Shown piece after piece: positions 43,259 through 51,285 of a DNA stretch of 64,000 bases. The position numbers were made by a program, and so were the translations under genes. Under the pieces are notes generated by a model, which saw nothing but the letters and a program-made list of their open reading frames with translations, was not told the origin of the DNA and ran no database searches. Positions within the stretch are counted from its first letter, which is position 1; every line of letters begins with the position of its first letter. The stretch is from Arenivirga flava (GTDB lineage: Bacteria; Actinomycetota; Actinomycetes; Actinomycetales; Microbacteriaceae): assembly GCF_030161575.1 (NCBI RefSeq), contig NZ_BSUL01000001.1, positions 1,302,001 through 1,366,000 on the forward strand, read 5' to 3'.

Positions 43259-44954
43259 GCACGACGGACTTCGCGGTGCTCGACCAGCGCATCCGCGAGG
43301 CGAAGGCGTGGCTCGCACAGGACCCCGACGAGGTGACCCGCCGCGAGCTCGGCGCCATCATCGACGACGCGCTGAAGGGGTCCGCCGAGGCCGCCGACGA
43401 GCTCTCCTCGCGTTTCGGCTCGCGGCTCGCCTTCGGCACCGCAGGGCTGCGCGGCGAGATCGGGGCGGGTCCGAACCGCATGAACCGCGTGCTCGTCGGC
43501 CAGGCCGCCGCGGGCTTCGCCGCCTGGCTGCAGAGCCGCGATACGCGCGAGTTGTCCGTGGTCATCGGCTACGACGGCCGCACCAACTCGCGCGTCTTCG
43601 CCCGCGACACCGCGGAGATCTTCGCGGGCGCCGGCATCCGCGCCGTGCTGCTGCCGCGCACGCTGCCGACCCCCGTGCTCGCCTTCGCCGTGCGCCACCT
43701 CTGCGCGAGCGCGGGCGTGATGGTCACCGCCAGCCACAACCCGCCGCGCGACAACGGCTACAAGGTCTACCTCGGCGACGAGGACGAGGGCTCGCAGATC
43801 GTCTCCCCGGTCGACGGCGAGATCGCGGCGCACATCGACCGCATCGCCGAGGGCGTGAGCGTGCTCGAGCTGCCCCGCTCGGACGACTACGAGATCGCCT
43901 CGCAGGACGTGATCGACGCCTACGTCGCCGCGACCGCGGCGCTGGTGGGCCCCGCCAAGTCGACCCCGCGCATCCTCTACACCGCCATGCACGGCGTCGG
44001 ATGGGAGACGGTCGCCGCGGTCTTCGAGGCCGCCGGCCTGCAGACCCCCGACATCGTGACCGAGCAGATCGAACCGGACGCGGCCTTCCCGACGGTCGAC
44101 TTCCCGAACCCTGAGGAGCCCGGCGCACTCGATCTCGCCTACGCGGCCGCGGACCGCATCGGCGCCGGCCTCATCATCGCCAACGATCCGGATGCGGACC
44201 GGCTGGCCATCGCGATCCCCGCGCCCGCATCCGCCACCGGCTGGTACCGCCTCACCGGCAACGAGGTCGGGTTGCTGCTCGGCTGGCGCGCCGCGCAGCG
44301 TCTCCACGATGCAGGACGCAGCGGCGCCCTCGCCGCCTCGCTCGTCTCCTCCCCGGGCTCTCCGTGATCGCCGACGCCTACGGCTTGCCGTACCGCGACA
44401 CGCTCACCGGCTTCAAGTGGGTCAGCCGCGTGCCGAACCTCGCCTACGGCTTCGAGGAGGCGCTCGGCTACCTCGTCGACCCGGCGAAGGTGCGCGACAA
44501 GGACGGCGTCTCGGCTGCCGTCGAGCTCGTGGCGCTGGTGGCCGAGCTGCACGCCGCCGGCAGGACCCTCGGCGATCAGCTCGACGCGCTCGCGGAGCGC
44601 TTCGGCGCCTTCGCGTCCGGCCAGATCTCGATCCGGGTGACCGACCTCGCCGACATCGGCCTCATCACGGGCCGGCTGCGCAAGGAACCGCCGGTCTCCC
44701 TCGCGGGCCTCGCCGTCGAGGCGGTCGACGACTTCCGTGACGGTGTGGACGGGTTCCCGCCCAGCGACATCCTGCGTTACCGCCTCGCCGGCGGCTCGCG
44801 GGTGATCGTGCGGCCCAGCGGCACCGAGCCGAAGCTCAAGGTGTACCTCGACGCGCAGGCCGGCGGCGCGACCGCCGCCGCTGCACGGGCCGAAGCGGAT
44901 GCGGTCGTCGCCGCCCTCGACGCGGCCCTGCGCCCGCTCCTGACGCTGGGCTGA
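43255..44954 (+). CDS. Phosphosugar mutase (phosphopento/phosphoglucomutase-2 type), with apparent frameshift
   Basis: With one base added near 44356-44359 this reads as about 566 aa: ALAASLVSSPG then LSVIADAYGLPYRDTLTGFK in the next frame. The alpha-D-phosphohexomutase superfamily is clear: FGTAGLRGEIGAG, catalytic Ser160 in VTASHNPPRDNGYK, metal-binding DPDADR, ETLTGFKW-type substrate loop (here DTLTGFKWV) and RPSGTEPK at the C terminus. Coupled to punA, so conversion of ribose-1-phosphate to ribose-5-phosphate is a sensible role, as known for PGM2-like enzymes. The interrupted frame is either sequencing error or a real lesion. Confidence 0.85.
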
Positions 44955-44962
44955 GCGCCCGG

Positions 44963-44999
44963 GAGCGGATGCACGGGGCCGGGCCCCGCGCATCCGCTC
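44963..44999. terminator. Bidirectional hairpin terminator
   Basis: GAGCGGATGC (44963-44972) pairs with GCATCCGCTC (44990-44999), with inner CGGGGCC/GGCCCCG and a one-base bulge on each side. Placed between the convergent mutase and PTS IIB genes. No U tract, as usual for high-GC actinobacterial terminators. Confidence 0.7.
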
Positions 45000-45025
45000 G
45001 TCGCGTCCGCGCCGCGCGCGACGGC

Positions 45026-45298
45026 TCAGCCCAGCGCGTCCTCGAGCTTCGACTCGATCTCGGCGAGGTCGAGGAAGTTGTCGATCACGATGACGTCGGC
45101 CCAGGTCCTGCCGATCGCCTCCACGTAGTGGGCGCTGGTCAGGATCACCTGCGCGTCGGCGCCGACCGTCGCGATGGAGCCGACGTCGGCCGCCACCACC
45201 TCGTCGTCGCGCCCGAGCTTCTTGAGCACCCGCTCCGCGTTCACCTTCAGGATCGCGCTCGTGCCCATGCCGGCGCCGCAGATGGTGACGATCTTCAT
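45026..45298 (-). CDS. PTS system IIB component, ascorbate/lactose-cellobiose-like, orphan
   Basis: 90 aa. MKIVTICGAGMGTSAIL carries the phospho-accepting Cys7 in the CGxGMGTS loop of the SgaB/UlaB-type IIB fold, with the usual alternating beta-alpha pattern. No IIA or IIC gene lies next to it. The gene overlaps the adenosine deaminase stop by 4 bp (ATGA at 45295-45298). A probable enzyme I C terminus is at 63866-64000. It may have a partner IIC elsewhere or act as a phosphorylation-dependent regulator. Confidence 0.85.
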   Translation of the reverse strand: MKIVTICGAGMGTSAILKVNAERVLKKLGRDDEVVAADVGSIATVGADAQVILTSAHYVEAIGRTWADVIVIDNFLDLAEIESKLEDALG

Positions 45299-46419
45299 GC
45301 GCTCAGCCCCTCATCCGCTGCGCTCACGCCGTCGGCCAGCAGCAGCGCCGCCTCGAAGCCATCGCTGATCAGCTCGGCGAGCTCCTCGCGCTGCTCCAGC
45401 GGCAGGAAGGATGCGGCGGCGGCGTTCAGCTGCAGCACCTCGAGGTCGGCGAGGTCGTAGTCGAAGGCCTCGGCCAGCAGGGTCAGTTCGCGCGTGATGC
45501 TCGTCGCACTCATGAGCCTGTTGTCGGGGTTGACGGTCACGCGGTAGCCGAGCTGGTAGAGCAGATCGAAGGGCTGATCGGCGAGCTCGGGACCGAACCA
45601 CTTGGCCGGCTCGGTCTGCAGGTTCGAGCTGGGCGCCACCTCGAGCGTGATCTCGCGGTCGCGCACCCACTGCGCCGTGCGGCCGAGGGTCGCGAGCGTG
45701 CCCTCGTCGCTCTGCTCGAGCTCGATGTCGAGAGCCACGGCCACGCCGTGCCCGAGGCGCAGCGCTCGACCGGCGAGCAGGGCGTCGTCGATGCTCGTGA
45801 CGCCGTCCGCCTCGCCCGCGTGCACGGTCACGGGCAGGCGCTGCGCGGCGAGCAGCTCGAAGGCCTCGCGGTGCCCGCTCGCGGCGTGCCCGATCTCGGG
45901 GCCGGCGATGTCGAAGCCCAGCACGCCGCGGTCGCGGTGCCGCAGCGCCAGCTCGGCGATCTCGCCGCTGCGGTCGAGGTGCCGCAGGGCGCAGAGGATC
46001 TGCCCGGCGCCGATGGGCGCCTCGGCGGCCTCGACCGCCTGGTCGATGCCCTCCTGCACCGCTTCGACGGCCTCGTCGAGGCTCAGCCCGCCGCGCAGGT
46101 GCTGCTCGGGGGCCCAGCGGATCTCGCCGTGCACGACCCCGTCGGCGACGAGGTCCTCCACGAACTCGCGGGCGACGCGGATGAGGTTCTCGCGCGTCTG
46201 CATCACGCCCACGGTGATCTCGAACGTGCGCAGGTACTCCTCCAGCGATCCCGTGCTGGCGCTGCGCTCGAACCAGGCAGCGAGCTCGTCCGCGCTCGAG
46301 GCGGGCAGCTGCTCCTCCGCCAGGTCGATGATCGTCTGAGGCCGCAGCCCGCCGTCGAGGTGGTCGTGCAGGCTGACCTTCGGCAGGGAGCGGATCAGGT
46401 CTTCGGGGAGGCGGGACAT
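45295..46419 (-). CDS. add: Adenosine deaminase
   Basis: 374 aa. Zinc site HDHLDGG near 18-24, FDIAGPEIG, VTVHAGEAD (His and catalytic Glu), RLGHGVAV and VNPDNRLMS (zinc Asp-like DN region in place of the usual TDDP, as in actinobacterial Add). Converts adenosine to inosine, which PunA then cleaves. Coupled to the PTS IIB gene; a 387-bp gap precedes it. Confidence 0.92.
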   Translation of the reverse strand: MSRLPEDLIRSLPKVSLHDHLDGGLRPQTIIDLAEEQLPASSADELAAWFERSASTGSLEEYLRTFEITVGVMQTRENLIRVAREFVEDLVADGVVHGEIRWAPEQHLRGGLSLDEAVEAVQEGIDQAVEAAEAPIGAGQILCALRHLDRSGEIAELALRHRDRGVLGFDIAGPEIGHAASGHREAFELLAAQRLPVTVHAGEADGVTSIDDALLAGRALRLGHGVAVALDIELEQSDEGTLATLGRTAQWVRDREITLEVAPSSNLQTEPAKWFGPELADQPFDLLYQLGYRVTVNPDNRLMSATSITRELTLLAEAFDYDLADLEVLQLNAAAASFLPLEQREELAELISDGFEAALLLADGVSAADEGLSA

Positions 46420-46556
46420 GGGTCCATCGTAGGAGCCGCGGCCCCGCGGGCGCAGGCCGGTGCGTCCCGTTCACCGGCTGTGCACGTGCCGCTGCTCGGG
46501 CCTCAGCGTGCGCGACCCGGCGCGCCTCGCTGGTGCCCGCCCCGGGTCGGCACGGT

Positions 46557-46637
46557 GGCTCCCCACCGCAGCAGCCGCTCGGCCCCGTCCCGTCGCCCGG
46601 CCGGCTCCCCACCGCAGCAGCCGCTCGGCCCCGTCCC
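46557..46637. repeat. Two-copy 35-bp direct repeat
   Basis: 46557-46591 and 46603-46637 are identical, each beginning GGCTCCCCACCGCAGCAGCC, period 46 bp. Non-coding. Confidence 0.9.
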
Positions 46638-46680
46638 CCGAACCGCGCGCCGTGGCGTGCCCTCGACGCCTCCGCCACCG

Positions 46681-46739
46681 TCGAGTTGCCGCGAATGGCT
46701 GCTCCGGGCGCCCCGAGACGACCATTCGCGGCAAGTCGA
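46681..46739. repeat. Dispersed palindrome, copy 4
   Basis: Left arm TCGAGTTGCCGCGAATGGCT plus G (46681-46701), right arm CGACCATTCGCGGCAAGTCG plus A (46719-46739). One arm mismatch (AACTCG changed to AAGTCG). Confidence 0.95.
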
Positions 46740-46806
46740 TGCGACCGTGGGCATCCGCCGGTGGATGAACGGAGCGGATGCGCCCGCCGGCGGGCAGCAT
46801 CGGGGC

Positions 46807-47709
46807 ATGCCCCGCGTTCCCGAGCCGCTGCCGCCGCCCCTGCAGGGTGCGCCCTTCGGCGTCGCTGCGGCGGGCGGGCTCGGGATCTCGCGGGCGCGCC
46901 TGCGCGCATCCGATCTCGACGCTCCGCATCACGGCGTCCGGGCGCTCCGAGGTCGTGCCCTCAGCCCGTGGGAGCTCGCGGTGCCGCTGCTCGGCGAGCA
47001 CCGGTACTTCGGCGGCGCGACCGCGGCGCATCTCTGGGGCTGCCCGCTGCCCGCCCATGCCGCCGCGGTCGTGCACATCGTGGATCCGCGCCGCGCCCCA
47101 CGCCACGCCGACGTCGAGGGGCACCGTGCCTCCTCCATCGATCGCGTCGTGGAGCGCAGCGGGGTGCGCGTCACGGACCCGCCGAGCACCTGGCTCGCTC
47201 TCGCCCGCGTGCTCGAACTCGACGATCTCGTCGCGTGCGGTGACCACCTCGTGCACGACCCGCCGCAACTGGACCCCGCGGATCCCTGGCGTCCGCACAC
47301 CACGATCGCCGTGATCGCCGCGCGGATGGAGGGCTACCGGGGACGAGGCATCCGCGTCGCCCGCGAAGCTCTCGCGCTGCTGAGCACGGCCGCCGAGTCC
47401 CGGCCCGAATCGCATCTGCGCCTGCTGCTGCTCCGCGCGGGAATGACCGATGTGCTGGTCAACCCCGAGATCCTCGACGAGCGCGGTCGTTTCATCGCGC
47501 GCAGCGACCTCGTCTTCCTCGCCGAGAAGGTGGCCGTCGAGTACGACGGCGATCAGCACCGCACGTCGCTCGCGCAGTACGAGCACGATCGCGTGCGGCA
47601 GCAGCGGATGCGCGAAGCCGGCTGGGCGATCGTCGACGTCCGCGCGCGGGCGCTCTACGGCGATCCTCAAGGCGTCGTCCGCCGCGTGCGCCGCGCTCTG
47701 GGCCGCTGA
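46807..47709 (+). CDS. AbiEi-like N-terminal / DUF559 endonuclease-like C-terminal protein
   Basis: 300 aa. The N-terminal segment (LGISRARLRASDL and HHGVRALRGRA) resembles the winged-helix part of AbiEi-type antitoxin proteins. The C-terminal 110 residues are a Vsr/DUF559-like PD-(D/E)xK fold: ESHLRLLLLRAG, ARSDLVF, VEYDGDQHR and REAGWAIVDV. Actinobacteria often carry many such orphan proteins of unknown role. No partner toxin adjoins it. It is isolated between two repeat-rich gaps. Confidence 0.8.
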   Translation: MPRVPEPLPPPLQGAPFGVAAAGGLGISRARLRASDLDAPHHGVRALRGRALSPWELAVPLLGEHRYFGGATAAHLWGCPLPAHAAAVVHIVDPRRAPRHADVEGHRASSIDRVVERSGVRVTDPPSTWLALARVLELDDLVACGDHLVHDPPQLDPADPWRPHTTIAVIAARMEGYRGRGIRVAREALALLSTAAESRPESHLRLLLLRAGMTDVLVNPEILDERGRFIARSDLVFLAEKVAVEYDGDQHRTSLAQYEHDRVRQQRMREAGWAIVDVRARALYGDPQGVVRRVRRALGR

Positions 47710-47876
47710 CCCCGGCGCTCCGGCTGGCCCCGGCCCCGGTGCTCGGCAGACGCACCTGCGCGGCGGCCCAGTGCTCGGCAGACCCTTGAGCGCGGCAGGC
47801 CCGGCGCTCGGCAGACTCCGATGCGCGCGGCGGCCCCCGACCGGCCCCCGCCATCTCCTGTGCGCCGCCCGCTGCA

Positions 47877-47935
47877 TCGAGTTGCCGCGAATGGCTGCTC
47901 TGTGGCGCCCGGAGCAGCCATTCGCGGCAACTCGA
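47877..47935. repeat. Dispersed palindrome, copy 5
   Basis: The most perfect copy: 24-bp arms (47877-47900, 47912-47935) with no mismatch around 11 nt. Arms read TCGAGTTGCCGCGAATGGCT then GCTC and its complement. It lies between convergent genes, where it could also end transcription. Confidence 0.96.
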
Positions 47936-48051
47936 CGACGGCACGCCGCCTGAGAGCTCGGGGCCGCGCGACGATCCCGCGCCACCGGGCGTGTCGCGCC
48001 GCGGGTCCGCCGAACTCGCGAGAATCAGCGGCGGCGTGACTCGATCCCGCC

Positions 48052-48109
48052 TCGAGTTGCCGCGAATGGCTGCTCAGGCGCGCCCGAAGCGACCATTCGC
48101 GGCAACTCG
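48052..48109. repeat. Dispersed palindrome, copy 6
   Basis: Left arm begins TCGAGTTGCCGCGAATGGCT at 48052; right arm CGACCATTCGCGGCAACTCG ends at 48109. Only 116 bp from copy 5. Confidence 0.95.
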
Positions 48110-48200
48110 GCGTCGTGGGGAAGCGGATCTCGTGACCGAGGCGTTGCGGGGAAGCAGATGACGAGGGGGTGCAGGATCAGGACTCCGAGAGCCCGCGCCC

Positions 48201-48325
48201 CGCCGCACACCCGCCGCAATGCGGTTCACCCAGCCGCACACCCGACGCAATGCGGTCCGCCCCGCCGCACACGCGCCGCGATGCGGTCCGCCCCGCCGCT
48301 ACCCCGCGGTGATGCGGTCCGCGAC
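48201..48325. repeat. 31-bp tandem repeat overlapping the deoA 3' end
   Basis: Units of the form GCCGCACACCCGCCGCAATG followed by CGGTCCGCCCC. Three clear copies stand downstream of deoA. A fourth, diverged copy contains the deoA stop and its last codons (minus strand GCGGACCGCATC...), so the array seems to be duplications of the gene's terminal ADRI-encoding segment. Confidence 0.8.
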
Positions 48326-49591
48326 CAGAGGGCCGCGCGGCTCCGCGCTGTCGGCGATCGACCACGCGCCCTCGACCGACTCCAGGGCCCGCTCGAAGCG
48401 GGCGGCGTCCTCGGCGTGCAGCGTGAAGAGCGGCTGCCCCTCGACGACGGCGTCGCCGGGCTTCACGTGCAGCTCGATGCCGGCGGAGTGGATCACCGGG
48501 TCCTGCTTGCGCGCACGGCCGGCACCGAGGCGCCAGGCGGCGATGCCGAACGGCAGCGCCTCCTGCGAGGCGAGCACGCCGGAGCGCGGCGCGGTCACGA
48601 CGTGGGTCTCGGGCGCCACCGGCAGCGTGCCGTCCGGGTCGCCGCCCTGCGCCGCGATCATCGCCCGCCACGAGTCCATGGCCTTGCCCGAAGCCAGGTG
48701 GCCCTCGACGTCGGCGTCCGGCAGGCCGGCGAGCGCGAGCATCTCGCGCGCCAGCGCCACGGTCAGCTCGACCACGTCGGCGGGGCCGCCGCCGGCGAGC
48801 ACCTCCATCGACTCGCGCACCTCGAGGGCGTTGCCGATGGTCAGACCCAGCGGCACGCTCATGTCGGTGAGCAGCGCGGTCGTGGCGACGCCCGCATCCG
48901 CTCCCAGCTGCACCATCGTCTCGGCGAGCCGGCGCGAGACGGCCTGGTCTTTAATGAAGGCGCCCGAGCCGAATTTCACATCGAGCACGAGGGCACCGGT
49001 GCCCTCGGCGATCTTCTTGCTCATGATCGAGCTGGCGATGAGCGGGATGCATTCCACCGTGCCCGTGATGTCGCGCAGCGCGTAGAGCTTGCCGTCCGCG
49101 GGCGCGAGGCCGCTGCCGGCGGCGCAGACGACCGCGCCGACGTCGCGCAGGATCTCCTGCATCCGCTCGTTCGAGATCGACGCCTGCCAGCCAGGGATCG
49201 ACTCGAGCTTGTCGAGCGTGCCGCCCGTGTGGCCGAGGCCGCGGCCGGAGAGCTGCGGCACCGCGACGCCGAAGGATGCGACCAGGGGCGCGAGCGGCAG
49301 CGTGATCTTGTCGCCGACGCCGCCCGTCGAGTGCTTGTCGGTCGTGGCCTTGCCGAGCCCGCCGAACTCCATGGTCTCACCGGAGGCGATCATGGCGAGC
49401 GTGAGGTCCTTGATCTCGCGGCGCTCCATGCCGTTGAGGAAGATCGCCATGGCCATGGCCGCCATCTGCTCGTCGGCGACGTAGCCGCGGGTGTAGGCGT
49501 CGACCAGCCAGTCGATCTGCGGGGTGCTGAGCTCGCCGCGGTCGCGCTTGGTGCGGATCAGGTCGACGACGTCGAAGGGCTCGACGGCCAT
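48299..49591 (-). CDS. deoA: Thymidine phosphorylase
   Basis: 430 aa, standard length for the family. RGELSTPQIDWLVDAYTRG, KHSTGGVGDKITLPLAPLVA (phosphate and substrate loop), SGRGLGHTGGTLDKLESIPG and the C-terminal biotin-like domain with GIELHVKPGD. It phosphorolyses thymidine and deoxyuridine to base plus deoxyribose-1-phosphate. It follows cdd by 63 bp in the nucleoside importer operon. Its last codons form the diverged end unit of a tandem repeat. Confidence 0.95.
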   Translation of the reverse strand: MAVEPFDVVDLIRTKRDRGELSTPQIDWLVDAYTRGYVADEQMAAMAMAIFLNGMERREIKDLTLAMIASGETMEFGGLGKATTDKHSTGGVGDKITLPLAPLVASFGVAVPQLSGRGLGHTGGTLDKLESIPGWQASISNERMQEILRDVGAVVCAAGSGLAPADGKLYALRDITGTVECIPLIASSIMSKKIAEGTGALVLDVKFGSGAFIKDQAVSRRLAETMVQLGADAGVATTALLTDMSVPLGLTIGNALEVRESMEVLAGGGPADVVELTVALAREMLALAGLPDADVEGHLASGKAMDSWRAMIAAQGGDPDGTLPVAPETHVVTAPRSGVLASQEALPFGIAAWRLGAGRARKQDPVIHSAGIELHVKPGDAVVEGQPLFTLHAEDAARFERALESVEGAWSIADSAEPRGPLVADRITAG

Positions 49592-49654
49592 GGGGTCCTC
49601 CTGTGGTGGTGCGGTCGTTCGGCAGGGTGGGGCGACGAGCGGATGCGCGGGCCG

Positions 49655-50068
49655 TCAGAGCGCCGCGTACTCCTCGAGCTGCCGCGGCCCGAAGGCGTCG
49701 GGCAGGACCTGCTCGATGGTCCGGATGCCGCTGACGGTGTCGAGCAGCATGCCAGGCGCGCTGAACTCGTTGAGCAGCTGTCTGCAGCGGCCGCAGGGCA
49801 TGAGCACGCCGCCGTTGCCGTCGACGCAGGCGAAGGCGACCAGGCGCCCTCCCCCGGTCATCTGCAGGTTCGACACGAGCGAGCACTCGGCGCAGAGCCC
49901 GACCCCGTAGGAGGCGTTCTCGACGTTGCAGCCGCTGACGACCCGCCCGTCCTCGGTGAGCGCGGCGGCGCCGACCGGGAACTTCGAGTACGGGGCGTAC
50001 GCGCGGCTCATCGCGTCGCGGGCGGAGGCGCGCAGCGCCTCCCAGTCGATGTCGGTCACGGCGCTCAT
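49655..50068 (-). CDS. cdd: Cytidine deaminase
   Basis: 137 aa, homotetrameric class. Active-site zinc: CAECS (Cys and catalytic Glu) and PCGRCRQ. AYAPYSKFPVGAAAL and SGCNVENASYG are substrate-binding. Converts (deoxy)cytidine to (deoxy)uridine, feeding DeoA. Overlaps the permease stop by 4 bp. Confidence 0.95.
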   Translation of the reverse strand: MSAVTDIDWEALRASARDAMSRAYAPYSKFPVGAAALTEDGRVVSGCNVENASYGVGLCAECSLVSNLQMTGGGRLVAFACVDGNGGVLMPCGRCRQLLNEFSAPGMLLDTVSGIRTIEQVLPDAFGPRQLEEYAAL

Positions 50069-51285
50069 CCCTTGATGTAGGGGGTGCCGGCCGCGGCAGG
50101 GCCGCGCACCTTGCCGGCGAGGCCAGCGACGGCGATCAGCGTCACGACGTAGGGCAGCATGAGCAGGAACTGGCTGGGCACCGGCGAGCCGACGATGCCG
50201 AGCACCGAGGCCAGGTTGCGGGCGAAGCCGAACAGCAGGGCGGCGAGCGTGGCGAGGACGGGGTTCCAACGTCCGAAGATCAGCGCGGCGAGGGCGATGT
50301 AGCCCTGTCCAGCGGTCATCTCCTGGCTGAACGCTCCGACCGAGCCCAGCGTGAAGAACGCGCCACCGAGACCGGCGAGGGCACCGCCGAGGGTCACACC
50401 CATGAACCGGGTGCGCGCCACGTTGATGCCGACGGTGTCCGCGGCCTGGGGGTGCTCGCCGACCGCGCGGAGGCGCAGGCCCCAGCGGGTGCGGAACAGC
50501 GCGAAGGTCACGATCGCCACCGCGATGAACATCAGGTAGATGATCAGCGTCTGCTCGAACAGCAGCGGACCGAGGAGCGGGATCTGCGCGAGCAGCGGGA
50601 TCTCGATCTGCGGTAGGCGGCCGGGCGAGTTCGAGGCGCTGTCGAGCACCGCCGAGTGCAGGAAGCTCGTGAGGCCGACGACCAGCACGTTGAGCACCAC
50701 ACCGACGATGACCTGATCGACGATGTAGGTGATCGCGAAGACGGCGAGCACGAGCGAGACCAGCGCGCCCGCGACCGCCGCGGCGACCAGGCCGAGGTAG
50801 AGGTTGCCGGTGAGCGACGCGACGACGGCCGAGCTGAACGCGCCGGCGAGCAGCTGCCCCTCGATCGCGATGTTCACGACGCCGACCCGCTCGCTGAGCA
50901 CGCCGCCCAGCGCGCCGAAGACGAGGGGCACCGCGAGCGCGAGCGACCCCTGCAGCAGCTGGGTCATCGGCAGCGTGCCGCCGGCGATGGCCCACGAGAG
51001 CGTGCCGAGCACGGCCAGCACGCCGAAGACCGCGAGCAGCCACACCGGCACCCGGCGGCCGCGCCGCACCAGCAGCGCGGCGCCGGCGGCGAGCACCAGC
51101 AGCACGACGCCGAGCACCAGCGCCGTGCCTCGGCTGGGCAGCACGAGGTCGGGCACCGTGAAGAAGTCGCCGCTGGTGCTGATGCGGAAGGTCGAGTCCC
51201 CGTCGGAGCCGATGAGCCCGAAGAGCACGAGGACGAGCAGGGCGATGACGCCCAGGACGATCGGGGTGCGGTACGCGCGGATCAT
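50065..51285 (-). CDS. Nucleoside ABC transporter permease (second subunit)
   Basis: 406 aa from the ATG at 51283-51285 (ATGA overlap with the preceding permease). About ten helices; VGVVNIAIEGQLL and GEHPQAADTVGINV are signatures of the BPD_transp_2 permeases of BMP-type nucleoside importers. An N-terminal extension of about 100 residues with extra helices precedes the core. Works with the partner permease and the ATPase at 52508. Confidence 0.93.
   Translation of the reverse strand: MIRAYRTPIVLGVIALLVLVLFGLIGSDGDSTFRISTSGDFFTVPDLVLPSRGTALVLGVVLLVLAAGAALLVRRGRRVPVWLLAVFGVLAVLGTLSWAIAGGTLPMTQLLQGSLALAVPLVFGALGGVLSERVGVVNIAIEGQLLAGAFSSAVVASLTGNLYLGLVAAAVAGALVSLVLAVFAITYIVDQVIVGVVLNVLVVGLTSFLHSAVLDSASNSPGRLPQIEIPLLAQIPLLGPLLFEQTLIIYLMFIAVAIVTFALFRTRWGLRLRAVGEHPQAADTVGINVARTRFMGVTLGGALAGLGGAFFTLGSVGAFSQEMTAGQGYIALAALIFGRWNPVLATLAALLFGFARNLASVLGIVGSPVPSQFLLMLPYVVTLIAVAGLAGKVRGPAAAGTPYIKG

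Larger units (their letters stand above)
46420..46806. other. Gene-free stretch with direct repeat and palindrome
   Basis: 387 bp between the divergent add and DUF559 genes. Contains a 35-bp direct repeat (46557-46591 and 46603-46637) and one dispersed palindrome (46681-46739). I see no convincing -35/-10 pair for either gene. Confidence 0.7.
47710..48298. other. Gene-free stretch with two palindromes and a tandem repeat copied from deoA
   Basis: 589 bp between convergent DUF559 and deoA genes. Contains near-repeats of GGCAGACGCAC/GCTCGGCAGAC type around 47740-47820, palindromes 47877-47935 and 48052-48109, and a 31-bp tandem array (about 48201-48298) that adjoins and resembles the last codons of deoA. 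No gene seen. Confidence 0.8.

Noticed and set aside
48190..48325. CRISPR-like direct repeats
   Set aside because: The 31-bp units are contiguous with no spacers, and no cas genes are present. The same applies to the 33-bp array at 40458-40622.
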